From: Aphrocallistes beatrix
Taxonomy: Eukaryota; Porifera; Hexactinellida; Sceptrulophora; Aphrocallistidae
Length of the DNA: 64,000 nt
NCBI GenBank assembly: GCA_963281255.1
Contig: OY725488.1
Location: 930,001 to 994,000 of the forward strand
Reading direction: 5' to 3'
Below the pieces are notes generated by a model, which was given only the letters and a program-made list of their open reading frames with translations, was not told where the DNA came from and made no database searches. This document shows, piece after piece, positions 44,915 through 55,619 of this stretch (position 1 is its first letter; every line of letters starts with the position of its first letter). The translations under genes and the position numbers were made by a program.

Positions 44915-47900
44915 ATAATATTTCTTGTATAATTAATCATTATTAGTTACATTGGTAGTGTACTGCAATTAAACGAATTAAGATTGTAATTATAATCTCC
45001 AATCGCAATATTTAAGAAAATTTATTGGCCGATGGAAAACGTAAATCTGAATGATAATCGAGCGGAAAATCAAATCTAGAGCATCCCTTTTTCAGGATTT
45101 AAATTGATCATTCGTCGGTGGATTTTAAAATTTCTGATGATATAGAAAGAACTTTTGTAAAGTCGAAATAAGGTATAAATCTCCAACAACTCGTGAAGAG
45201 ATTTGGCTTCAATTTTTTTTGTACGCAGGGTTCGAGTGTTTGTTTGAAATTTCGTTCGAGATAAGTAAATAAATCCCTGAAAGTACGCCGGTGTAAATAA
45301 ACTACAACGATTGGTGAAATAACTAATTCTTACTTAAAGTCCTAAAGTAAAGGAATCTTGCAATGCAGTATGTATCAACCTTGAAGTTCGCCATCAGAAA
45401 AATCATTCTCATATACTGGATATCTAAGGGAGGAGCTAAATTGTAAACACAATTGAACTATGTGAAATGTTAAATGAAACAGTAACATTATAAATGCAAT
45501 TTTAATTAACTGGAAGTATTAGGGTGCAAATTATAATTTCAGCTTAAAAATATAAATTTTGGAAATCTGCACCTGTGGCAAGATAATCTAGTCCGAAAAT
45601 TTTAATTTACATCACGTTTTTAAAGTATCAATTTACTTTTTTAAACTTAACACAGGTGTGCATTTTCTGAAGCCTAAATTGAGCCAATTAGACTGCCGTT
45701 GTTCAGAAGTGTGTGTAAGAACGAAGTAATCATTTCTCTTATACTATCAGCCAAAATAATATAAAACAACTGACTCATCAGAATGTCTAAGAGCCTGTTC
45801 CAACTAAAAGTAACGCAAAATCGCAGGTGGTATGTTTCTCTCTACCCCCCTACTGCTACTCCACAGAGTGGAATTTTATCTGATCTGATGGGATTTTATG
45901 CTCTAAAAGTTCGTATGAGTTGAGGAGGCAGCCTCTTTCTTCCCTCCCTCAGGTTGGGGCAGAGTACGCATCAGCCCCTCGGACTGCGCTGAACGCCCCT
46001 AACGCTACAAAAATGAAAACTAGCATTCGTGCTTGTTATATTCTAGGAATGATTGTGTTAATTGTTCAGAAATCTTAGATGAAATCATGTAATTCATAAA
46101 GAAATAATGAACTAGTTAGAAACTCAAAAATAGATAAATGTTAAAAAAAATCAAATTTATAGTAAACTGTACCCTACTATCGAAATAGTCGTATTTAAAC
46201 CAATGAGAATTTTAGCAAAAAAGCGCATAATTTTATTCGAAAGGACGAGTACAATGACCTTGGGGTTAAGTCATCATTGGCTAGAAAGACAAGATGGTGG
46301 ATAATGAACAAGAACCCATGTCAGTGAAATTCTCAATTATAAGATAAGCGATTACCAACTTGGCAAATATGGAGAATGGGATCTCCAGGAAAAAATCCCC
46401 TTATTATGAATTCAACCGATATGACGAGTTATAAAGAATGTAATATAATTGAAAGGATTTAAATTAACATACAAGGGTTGATTTCATAGGATTGAAACAT
46501 CTCAACAGAATGCAAAAAAATAACATCTTTTAAACCTGGATTGCATCACTATTCCAAGTAAGACAATAAAACTCGAATATTCCAATACATTTCGCAATTG
46601 AACAGTAGGACATCAGCTAGTCAAGCAAACAGACTAATTGCCTCAGAACGCAACCTACGTGATTTCGTTGGCGTCTAGCCTTCATGCATATTTGTGCTAA
46701 ATTCCAAGACGTGAGAAAATAATGCAAAAAACATCCAGTGGGCAAATACCGCGTGGATCGCAGACAACACTAGCACGTTATCAGTAGGTAAGGGCAACGA
46801 GTGCAGAGTGTATGTGCTAACAACGCATTTATTGAATTGTTTACTGGCATAAAGGTATTTTACAAAGCAATTAGAATAGCAGAGAGATTAATTAGATAAA
46901 ATTTGTACAATATACTTATTCGCCTGAACTCGATTCGTCATTATTTTCCAGACAATACAGTTCGTAATATTATCTGGATGAGATGTGATTTTGTGATTAG
47001 AGTATTTCCCTGCAGGTGTACATATCAGTGACAAAAATTCAGTGTATTCTAACACAGCTAACAAAGTTACGTATTTAAATTTTAATAATTTAACCATGTA
47101 GTTCAATACTCCACTTGATGTAAGCAGATCGTTTTAATGTGTAGTTGTTAAAATAAATATTGAATACATCAGGAGTCAGTCAATAATGAGACAATACAAA
47201 GTGGATAGCGTGACTAGACCAAGATAGATCTTGCAAGACATCCTAATAAGACCAGGGAGATCCTTCGAAACTAAATAGGAATATTTGTAAAATTAATATT
47301 ACCACAAAATCCTGAAAATGTGTCGAATAGCTTTTAGTATAGCACATTTTGTCACTCCATCTGGAACAATTATTCATAACTCTTAAGTCACGTTTTAGGA
47401 GAACAGCCACCAGATGCCCTTAGCGTAAAATATTCAGGGATAAATGATTAAAACATTATTTAGTAATAAATTAAGACTTTAGCGGATTAGGATAGCACAG
47501 GAACTTCAAGCAATGGGGAAATATACATAGATAAAATAGTTGTAAATAATGGAAAGCTCGCTAATAAATGTGATTAGAGGAAGTATCTGTTGTGTACATT
47601 GCCATTCGGGCTAGCTTGAATAACATTACCTTTTCACACATGTAAAGAAACTGTTACACATTAGCACTCCAATGCGTAATAAACAGGTTTATATTCTGGG
47701 TATTCCGTGGATTGGGGCGCTCATGTTTGGAGATGAGGATCACAAGTAACATTGATATTTTCAATTGCTGTATAATGCATTATATCAAAATGCGAATTAT
47801 TGTCAGTATAAATCCTCCACTAGCTTTAGCATAAACTCTTTTACATGAAGAATATTTCTAACCAGAATCAAATTACCCAGATAATTAATGCGGGGTGTAA

Positions 47901-50900
47901 TTTTTCAACTATCTTGCTAATACGATTATTCTGGACGTGTAAGAAGTGTGTGCAGTTTTCAGGAAGATCAATAGACATACGTGGTAATATTTTTCACTGT
48001 ATACTTGCCATTGGACTCTGTTACAAGTGACACCTCTCAATTTTGAGAGCTCACAACTATTTGTGGGCGCGATCGTGGATGGTGATGTTTCAATGATGGT
48101 GGCCTTTGGCTGGGAATACACAGGTTTTGCCGGATAAAACTCCTTTTTGCCGATTATCCCGGACGAAAAGTAGATATTCGTACAAATACTTGTATACAGT
48201 TAGCCTTGAATGTGGAATAGGTAGAAAAGTGCATTCTTAATTTTAGCATTATCGAATTTAAGCTTCACGAACATCGATGTATTTCTCTATATATTTTCTG
48301 TTATGGCCATTATTTAAGCTCACCAATGCATAGTTTGGAAAGCTACACAACATACAGTGCCGGCGTCACAGTTTTAGAAGTGGTCAGGTTTAACCGGACC
48401 AGTGGCGCCGGCCCAGACATATTTCCCGGTTTGCGCCGCCGCTTATGTTCTTATGACGGCAATGACTGTGTAAATGAATGTTTCCTCATTTGGGTGAATT
48501 TAGAGATTAAATAAATCATTCGCATGAATTTCACGCATTAGAGAAGGAATGTAACTTTGTTAACAATATAAATTATGTTAACAGTAAATTGGGTGTTTTA
48601 ACAGAAATTGTGGGATGAAAGCTTCGTTGATAAAAGCTAGAAAAATCAGCTGTTAACGACATTCCTCCTACCCTATAGATACACAATAAAACTAATTGAC
48701 ATCCTATTACTGGATAGTTTGATACAGTTCAGAAATATTCAAAATGGCAAAAGAACAATCCTTGTGTAAATTGATAAATGTGATTTATAAAGTTTATTAT
48801 ACACAGCATTGTTGATTTGCTAAACTCAATGCTAAACAATTTCAACAGACCAGATCTCTAATATCATATTTCAAGAATACCACTCAGGTGATTGCAATTT
48901 TTTAGAACAATTTAAATTGAATAATATTTTTTATGTAAAAAACATGTTCACATCAATCGGAGAAGAGGTAATATCCGTTATGGCAATTTGAGGAACACTG
49001 ATGCATAAGGTTGAGAGATAAACTTTCATGGAAAAGGCAAGAAATGATAAATGGTTTGATTGGCAATTAATTGAACTCAAAACTTATACAACAAATCGAT
49101 TACTTTAGTATCAAGAGTAACTAATTATATTCTCATAAATGGATTAGAATTGCAACTATTTCCTTAGAAATGAATATTCTGGTGTCTAAATGACAATAAT
49201 GATGATATTGGTGAGGAATCCAATATCCAGGTGGACAAAATTTATCATAATTGAAAAAATTCCTTTTAAAAAGTTTGAATAATAAAAATAAAAGAACAGA
49301 TCACAGATACGGTATACTAATTTACTTAGTAGTTGAGAGAAATTGATAACATTACCATACTGCACCAGTCACGGTTTATAACTAAATGTTCAATCAGAAT
49401 TATGCAAATTATATGGGTGAGGCCGTAATTATAGTTGACTAAGGAAGAAACAGAAAGATATAAAATCAACGAACACCTGCCTGCCTTAAGGTACAAATGA
49501 GTTCACGAACTGTGTACGATCACCAGTCTTCTACAACATCTATCGAACACCATTGGTAAATAGTAATTAGAGCTCATCACAATGAAATGTTTTGTAGATC
49601 TTTGAATAAATTATTAATATCGTACTTGATTCATAATATATAGCGATTGTAGAGATAATTAGCCAGCTGTAGATGCTAATATATGTAAAGTTCTGTGTAG
49701 GGGTGAATTAACAAGTCACTAATAAAATGGGAATACCTGTAACTTTTAAATGGAAACATCAAAGAATTTGGATACTAGAAATTTGTAGAAAAATTTTGAT
49801 GACAATGGCAAGACAAATGTCCCAATATATTCAGAAATAAGAAAACAGCAGGTGATGAGTATCGATAAAAACAGAAGAAATAACATTCAGTACAAACGCG
49901 AGTGGGAATGTTCTGATAAACAATTCTGTTTACTAGAATGAGCAGATTTATCCCAATAACCCTGCTGCTACCTTCTTTCTAGTACAAGCAACAGATCTCA
50001 CTACAGTTCAGTTCATCCGTTTCCTAGTTCCAGGTAGTGCGGGATAAAGCAGTCCATGAACTTGTATCGTACTGACTACGAGATTCAGAAACTTTTTGTT
50101 AAAAATCAGTGGATTCTTATTTAACAATACATTTTCCAATAACAAGTCAAGTTTGCATGGTAGCCACTACGAAGGTAATTCTGGTACTCTGGTTGGGTGG
50201 TATTGTGACATCGTATGTGGCCTAATGGGGGAGGGTCGTTATATATTTATGTTATCCCAAATAGGGAACAGGTGGATACTGAAGTCATAAAAACAGCGTC
50301 GGGATTATGTAAGAGAAGGTATGCGATCTTCTGGCACAGCAAGTATACAGGCTCATATACTCATCATCAAATGTTCCACTCTGATATCCAGCTTACTCCA
50401 TTAACAATTATTTCTCAGATACCAAGGTCATGTGTACATATTACTCAGTAATGAATAGGACCTAACAACTATGGATGGATATGACAGCAATAAAGTTGAG
50501 GACTGCTGTGAAAATAAAGTCAAGTAGGGCATCTTTCAAACGAACTCAGAGAGACGGGGAACAATTTGTTAGTACCAGATGGGTTCAGTTTATCAGTAAC
50601 AGCAAACAAGTCTAAGTAACAATCTACAAGCAGTCATAATACTTGTAAAAGTTTAATCCATCAATTTAATAGTTATAAATAGAAAATCACTTATGAGCGT
50701 AAGTGTGTTTAAGCCAAAGAGCAAGGAACGTTCAACTGAATTGTATCAAGATATACAAATGCAAAAAGTCAGATCCTGAGATCTGAGTACAAATCATGAA
50801 GTAAGATGACATTAAAATGTAAGATATTCAGTTGCATGCATACCGTGCTAAACATGCGGAATTAATGACGCTATAGAATACAATAGCATATGAATATTTC

Positions 50901-50918
50901 TGATGAGGCATATGGAAT
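44915..50918. other. 6-kb gene-poor stretch between bHLH gene and WIPI gene
   Basis: The longest empty interval. AT-rich; a locally GC-rich patch at about 48356-48474 (CAGTGCCGGCG ... GACGGCAATGACTG) might be an old hAT-like remnant but its ends match poorly. Short plus-strand frames at 47845-48030, 50096-50290 and 50215-50451 show no domain. Confidence 0.4.
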
Positions 50919-52549
50919 TCAGTCTGTGAAGTGAGTAGTGGGAGGCGAATCATCTGTATTGCCAGAAGTAGCATGAGATACCAAGTGATCCGAGTGCTGC
51001 ACTTCCTCCTGAGGGAGAGAAGACTTACTATGCAGCATCTCGAGTAGATTGTGCTTGGCTAGCAGCTTACAACCATCCTCGGGCGAATCGGACAGTTCAT
51101 AAGTATAGAGCATTCCCTCTATGGTCCCCACCATTACTACCCGCGTATCCTGCAGGGTGACCACAGCACAGACAGTCCTAAGGCTGCTGTTAGGTAGATA
51201 GGCTTGCGCGTGTGCACGGCCTTGAGTGAACACGTCAGTCACCTAGAAATCAAATGTATGAGCATACAGCAGTTTGTTTTAAGGTTGAGACCTTGGTGTA
51301 ACTCAGCTTATTAACTGTAGTGTAATTTTTACACCAAGATCGTCCTTAAAAACCCATAGTATACAGTATCTAGATTCATCATCAGCATGTACGTATTAAA
51401 ATCACGTACCTGAGTGGGGAGAAAGCTAGCAGCTGGGGTGACAATCGCCTTCCCCATGTACTCCCACCAACCCTGAGGAGCCTCCGTAGCCTCTCCCACG
51501 GTGCTACTGGAACCAGTAGCCCCGTCCTTAGCTGGCTCATCTAGCCGGAACACGTGGATCGTCTCTGTGTTGCTGGAAGCGGACAGGAAGCGCTCATCGA
51601 GGCTGAATGAGAGGCAGTAGATGCTGACGCAGCGCTTGACTCCGCGGCGGAATTCATGCAGCCTCTGCCCAGTCGCAATGTCGAATACTCGAATGACGGT
51701 GCCCTTCTCCGAGGCCGTGGCGAGGATGTTGGCCGACGGGGGGAAAGCTAGCGCGGCTAAGGGAGAGCTGTGCGCGGGAATCATCGTGACGGCTCTGAGG
51801 TTGACTGTATCGAACACCTGCACCTCTCCGATCTGGCTGCTGCCTGGGTAGGCTAGGTAGTTCTTGTCCGACTTGTAAGAGAGGGCACAGATCCCCTGGG
51901 GGTTGGGGGGCGTGTCTCCTATGATATGTAACACCTAGAAATGTAGTGGAGTTAGAAAACAGCAGGAAGTAATGAATGGCATCTGATATCAATCTCACTT
52001 TCATATCTTGTATATTGTGGATGTACAGTTTCTCCTCCAATACCACCAGCAGTCTCTGTCTGTTGAGTTTGACGGAGAGGATGGTGTTAGGGTAGCTGTA
52101 GGTACATATCTCCGAGCCTTTCTTGTGATGGCAGACTCTCAGCTTACGACGAGCATTCTGATTCACGATGGCGATGAGACTACTGTTGAAGAGTCTCTCT
52201 ATCAACACGACATCTGGACCGGAAGTGAAGCTGTTACTGGAGTCTTTGAAATCCTTCTGTAAATGAAGAAATTAGTTGAAATAAGGATTTTGAAATATAT
52301 TCTGGGCAATATCACTGTTGCTGAATATTCGTGATTTATTAGGTAAAAAGATTGAATCTGACGTACCTCTTTTCCAGAAGCCTCGGTTGTGTCCTCTATA
52401 GTGTGCACGTCTTGCCAACCAATCAGCCTGTAGCCGTGAGCTGTGCCGATCAGTAGAGAGGTGTTGTCTTGATTGAACCCGATGAAGTGTAGCCCGGGGA
52501 TGCCTCCTGGGGTGTGTAGAATTGGAGGGTTCGCATCTTGCGTCGCCAT
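50919..52549 (-). CDS. WIPI2: WIPI/Atg18 family WD-repeat phosphoinositide-binding protein, four exons
   Basis: Exons 52367-52549, 51999-52256, 51410-51934, 50919-51242; all joins are in phase, 429 aa. Seven-bladed PROPPIN propeller with the PI3P/PI(3,5)P2-binding FRRG motif ([10 protein letters not shown]) and the conserved blocks [54 protein letters not shown] and [18 protein letters not shown]1/2 bind PI3P at forming autophagosomes, and WIPI2 recruits ATG16L1. The C-terminal tail is Ser/Asp-rich and variable. Sequence blocks fit the WIPI1/WIPI2 branch rather than WIPI3/4, but 1 versus 2 cannot be told here. The start MATQDANPP precedes the first blade directly. Confidence 0.93.
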
Positions 52550-52731
52550 CAGATTACGGTGCAAAGTTGGTCAATAGTTTTGATAAAATCGCAAAAGAGA
52601 AACTGCTAGCATTAATACATCGAGACATAAAACATAAATGATTTATCCAAATACATAATTGTTCTACGCACGTATCATTCAGTTGAAGTGTATAATTAAG
52701 TTAACAAACTATCAAACTAGAGTTTATAGGA

Positions 52732-53175
52732 TTACTGATGTTCTAAGGATCGCCTGCTGCTATCTTGTGAAACTATTTTAGTGTCATTCGAAATGTCGGC
52801 ATCTAAATTTCCTATCATCAAAGGATCTGAGTTATCATCCCTGGGACTCTCCTCAACATCTTCGTCCCCTGCTAACAACTCTGGGTACTTTTCAACACAG
52901 TTTTGGAACTGCTTAAACGAATCAATGCATTCGATCCCTTTCGGTTCTCCTTCACTATAATGGAAACAACTGAATGCAGATTTAAACTCATCTCCACAAG
53001 GAGATTGGATTATTCCCCCCAAACACGGACACTTCCAGTTGATATCCCCCGTCGGTAGGATGATGCCCCACTCTTCCTCGTCAATCGTTAGCGTGTAGAG
53101 CATGCCGGGCTTCTCGTAGTCCTCCTCAGTCAGAAACACAGCTTTGTCTTCTCCGTCTCTCGTGCAGAAGGACAT
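52732..53175 (-). CDS. CHCHD4: CHCHD4/MIA40 oxidoreductase
   Basis: 147 aa from the ATG at 53175 (an in-frame ATG at 53199 adds eight residues absent from the family). Redox CPC motif in NWKCPCLGG, followed by the twin CX9C motif: CGDEFKSAFSC and CIDSFKQFQNC. The N-terminus MSFCTRDGEDKAVFLTEED matches CHCHD4 (MSYCRQEGKDRIIF). It is the disulfide-introducing import receptor of the mitochondrial intermembrane space, working with ALR/GFER and AIF on small Cys-rich proteins. A Glu/Asp/Ser-rich tail follows, as in animals. Animal-type, lacking the N-terminal membrane anchor of yeast Mia40. Intronless. Confidence 0.96.
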   Translation of the reverse strand: MSFCTRDGEDKAVFLTEEDYEKPGMLYTLTIDEEEWGIILPTGDINWKCPCLGGIIQSPCGDEFKSAFSCFHYSEGEPKGIECIDSFKQFQNCVEKYPELLAGDEDVEESPRDDNSDPLMIGNLDADISNDTKIVSQDSSRRSLEHQ

Positions 53176-53425
53176 GTTAAACCGGAAGTAATGAACCAAG
53201 GATAAGACTACTAAGATTCAAGGCTAAGAATAAAAATATACTAAGCATTTTATTCGTTGATTAAGGTATTAATAATACTCAAGGCTGGTTAGCAGGTTAA
53301 CCACTACTATGGTCGGTTAAGAATTTTTTCATCAGTAAATTAATTTGCTTTTTTTTAATATTGATGTTACGGAAGATGTTGGATATTGGAAGATGGTGGG
53401 AATCATTTGAAGGCTTACTTCAGTA

Positions 53426-53577
53426 CACTAGAACCTCATAAAACACCGTTCGGTTGGGATAGGGAAAAAATGTCCGTCGGATTATACAGGTTCTAATCCA
53501 TAGTCCGATGCTCATTGGGATGAGGAAAAAGTGTCGGTCTGCTGCATTCCGGAGTATAGATTATGGAGGTTCTAGTG
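53426..53577. mobile_element. Tigger/pogo-like MITE inserted at the centre of a palindrome
   Basis: 152 bp, ends CACTAGAACCTC and GAGGTTCTAGTG, TA on both sides (53424-53425, 53578-53579). The flanks form a perfect inverted repeat (53402-53423 against 53580-53602, ATCATTTGAAGGC...), so the target TA was the centre of a palindrome or these arms belong to a longer inverted terminus. Confidence 0.65.
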
Positions 53578-53714
53578 TACTGAAGTAAGCCTTCAAATGA
53601 TAAATCATAGGCAAGTGAACACCTCCAGCAGCAGAATCCTTATTATGCTGAAAGAAGCCATGTAAATGTAATCGCCAACATCTTCCGCGGAAGATGTCCA
53701 CCATCTTCCAATAT

Positions 53715-53858
53715 CAGGGCCGGCGGAACTGGTCCGGCTGGTCCGGCTTTGGCCGGACCAATTTTATGCCTTTATGGCTTATTTTCATATGCAAATTTGC
53801 TTTTGGCCGGACCAACTTCCGCTTTGGCCGGACCAATAAGTTGCTTCCGCCGGGCCTG
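53715..53858. mobile_element. hAT-like MITE nested in the outer palindrome
   Basis: 144 bp, ends CAGGGCCGGCGGAA and, inverted, CAGGCCCGGCGGAA. Flanked by AATAT on both sides (53710-53714, 53859-53863), a 5-bp duplication that splits the right arm of the outer inverted repeat. GGCCGGACCAA occurs three times inside. Confidence 0.7.
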
Positions 53859-54082
53859 AATATCCAACATCATCCGTAACATTGACACCGGTCAACAAGG
53901 TACCTGTCTCCTTAGACAAATAACCATACCTTAAAATTGTTTAACTAAATAGCCCCAACCCTGCTCATAGATACTTTCTTCAAAATATCTTCAATATACA
54001 AGTATTTGCAATAGAAAAGGTCAATATAGAGATACAAATTATTTATCAAATCTAAGAAATGGGAGGGAATGCAAGATTTGGA

Positions 54083-54958
54083 TCAACACTGTTTGGAGTA
54101 GCTATCACAAGTGAAGTTGAAAGGTAAGAAACAGTTGAAGCTATAATAATTATTTCTACAACACACGTCGTGTTGGTAGCATCCCTGGTGTACACAGCAG
54201 TCCCCACACACCCAGCACCAGCATTTACAGTATGGCCCGCACAGACCGATGCAGTCCTCATCCTCGTCAGGAGTGTTGCCGTCATCACACCCTGAGTCGC
54301 TCGAGCACCAGGAGAATGAGCTCCCACTGGACGCAGATACAAGCGCTATTGGCTGTGTGAGATGGGGATATATCTGGGCGGAGAGACGATGCAGTCTCTG
54401 CAGGATGGGGTAGTGAGCCCCAGAATAGCCTAGCTCCACCAGCCCAAATGATAGAGAGGGCAACAGCTGCAGATCTTCTTGGTTGATGAGGCTACTCCAA
54501 TCTATTACAGGGTTTGATGACGTCATACTGCGTGCTTGGGATGATGAGAAGAATTTTCTAGAAGCTTGAAATAATTTTTCGCGGTCTGCTTGGGGGAGTT
54601 GCTGCTCGGAGAGATGAGAGAGGAAGGTGGCCTCAACGGCATGGCCTGAATTCAGATCGTGGAGGATCCAAGTATTTTGCGCGCGCACCAGTCGATAGGG
54701 ATAGTCCACGTAGTAACTGGAGAGGAGATTTCCATTTCCAGACGAACGAATCCTGGTAGACTCATAGTCGTGATCCCATTCGCTCTCATAAGTTACTTCC
54801 ACCCCAGAATCGCTCACGAGAGAGCCTATGAACTTATTCTTTGATAGGAAAGCGATGCCAACTTGTCCGTAAGAAGTAGAGAAGTAAAGAGGATGGACTG
54901 GAGCGAAGCAAATATAGAAAATGGTTGGAAAAATCCAGAAGGAGGACCCGAGAGACAT
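54083..54958 (-). CDS. Secreted phospholipase A2-like Cys-rich protein
   Basis: 291 aa, intronless. A hydrophobic N-terminus (MSLGSSFWIFPTIFYICFAP) looks like a signal peptide. The middle 180 residues show no domain that I recognise. The C-terminal 65 residues are Cys-rich: CIGLCGPYCKCWCWVCGDCC followed by HQGCYQHDVCC, where CYQHDVCC resembles the PLA2 active-site helix (CCxxHDxCY type) with its His-Asp pair. The upstream Gly-rich Ca2+ loop (YGxxCGxGG) is not in canonical form; CGPYCKCW may replace it. Similar Cys-rich HDxCC modules occur in uncharacterised secreted animal proteins. Lipase activity is therefore only possible, not shown. Its upstream 700 bp and downstream MITE nest separate it from neighbours. 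Confidence 0.65.
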   Translation of the reverse strand: MSLGSSFWIFPTIFYICFAPVHPLYFSTSYGQVGIAFLSKNKFIGSLVSDSGVEVTYESEWDHDYESTRIRSSGNGNLLSSYYVDYPYRLVRAQNTWILHDLNSGHAVEATFLSHLSEQQLPQADREKLFQASRKFFSSSQARSMTSSNPVIDWSSLINQEDLQLLPSLSFGLVELGYSGAHYPILQRLHRLSAQIYPHLTQPIALVSASSGSSFSWCSSDSGCDDGNTPDEDEDCIGLCGPYCKCWCWVCGDCCVHQGCYQHDVCCRNNYYSFNCFLPFNFTCDSYSKQC

Positions 54959-55619
54959 CAGAATAAATGAATGTATTATTTCTCGCTTAGTACATGAAAG
55001 ACGGCGAGCTGTTATATAGCGTTCACGTAGAGAGTAGAGAAAGCCTACTGGAGGAAGTATTCTGAATTTGATGCTAGAGATAGTACAGCTTCACTCTACC
55101 ATTTCTGTAGTGCCAATGTTATGATTGGGAAAACAGCTAATTCATGGCCTTGTAGAGAAGATTGTTTACAAAGTTTGGCAAAATTCCATATGACTGACAT
55201 ATGAACTGATAAGTTGTGATTCTGCAAATAATGAAAACATAACAATGATATACTCGCGAAAAACAAGAAGTAAAGCTTCATCAATAATTTGAAAACAAGG
55301 CAATTAGTTGTATGATAGATTCTATTTACAATTTGAGTATGAAAATAAGAGCTAATCTTCCTGGAACTTCGTACACACAAGTATCAGATTTTTTCCCCAT
55401 CAAAAAAGTTCGGGGATATCGAAAGGAAGATATCGTATTTAGGCATCCTCTCCTCAAAAACTGCTGAATTTAAGTCTAAGGAACGAATATATATACGCGT
55501 GGGGTTACGAATGCTACCTGAGATGGAGAATATAAAATATTACAAGTTTAATTACTGGCCTTTGAACACATGAAATTCAGAACCAACATCCCAACAAAGT
55601 GAAATTGGACCACAGTAGA
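54959..55619. other. Gap between PLA2-like gene and CWC22
   Basis: Probable promoter of the PLA2-like gene and 3' flank of CWC22. The minus-strand frame at 55096-55380 has no domain. Nothing else seen. Confidence 0.45.

Larger units (their letters stand above)
53364..53882. mobile_element. Nest of three palindromic/MITE elements
   Basis: Outer inverted repeat: 53364-53399 (ATGTTACGGAAGATGTTGG...) pairs with 53698-53714 plus 53864-53882. Inside are a second inverted repeat (53402-53602), a perfect 20-bp palindrome ACATCTTCCGCGGAAGATGT (53679-53698), and the two elements listed at 53426-53577 and 53715-53858. No coding capacity. Confidence 0.7.

Noticed and set aside
48356-48474. Possible hAT-like remnant starting CAGTGCCGGCG
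   Set aside because: The two ends match poorly and no 8-bp duplication is present.
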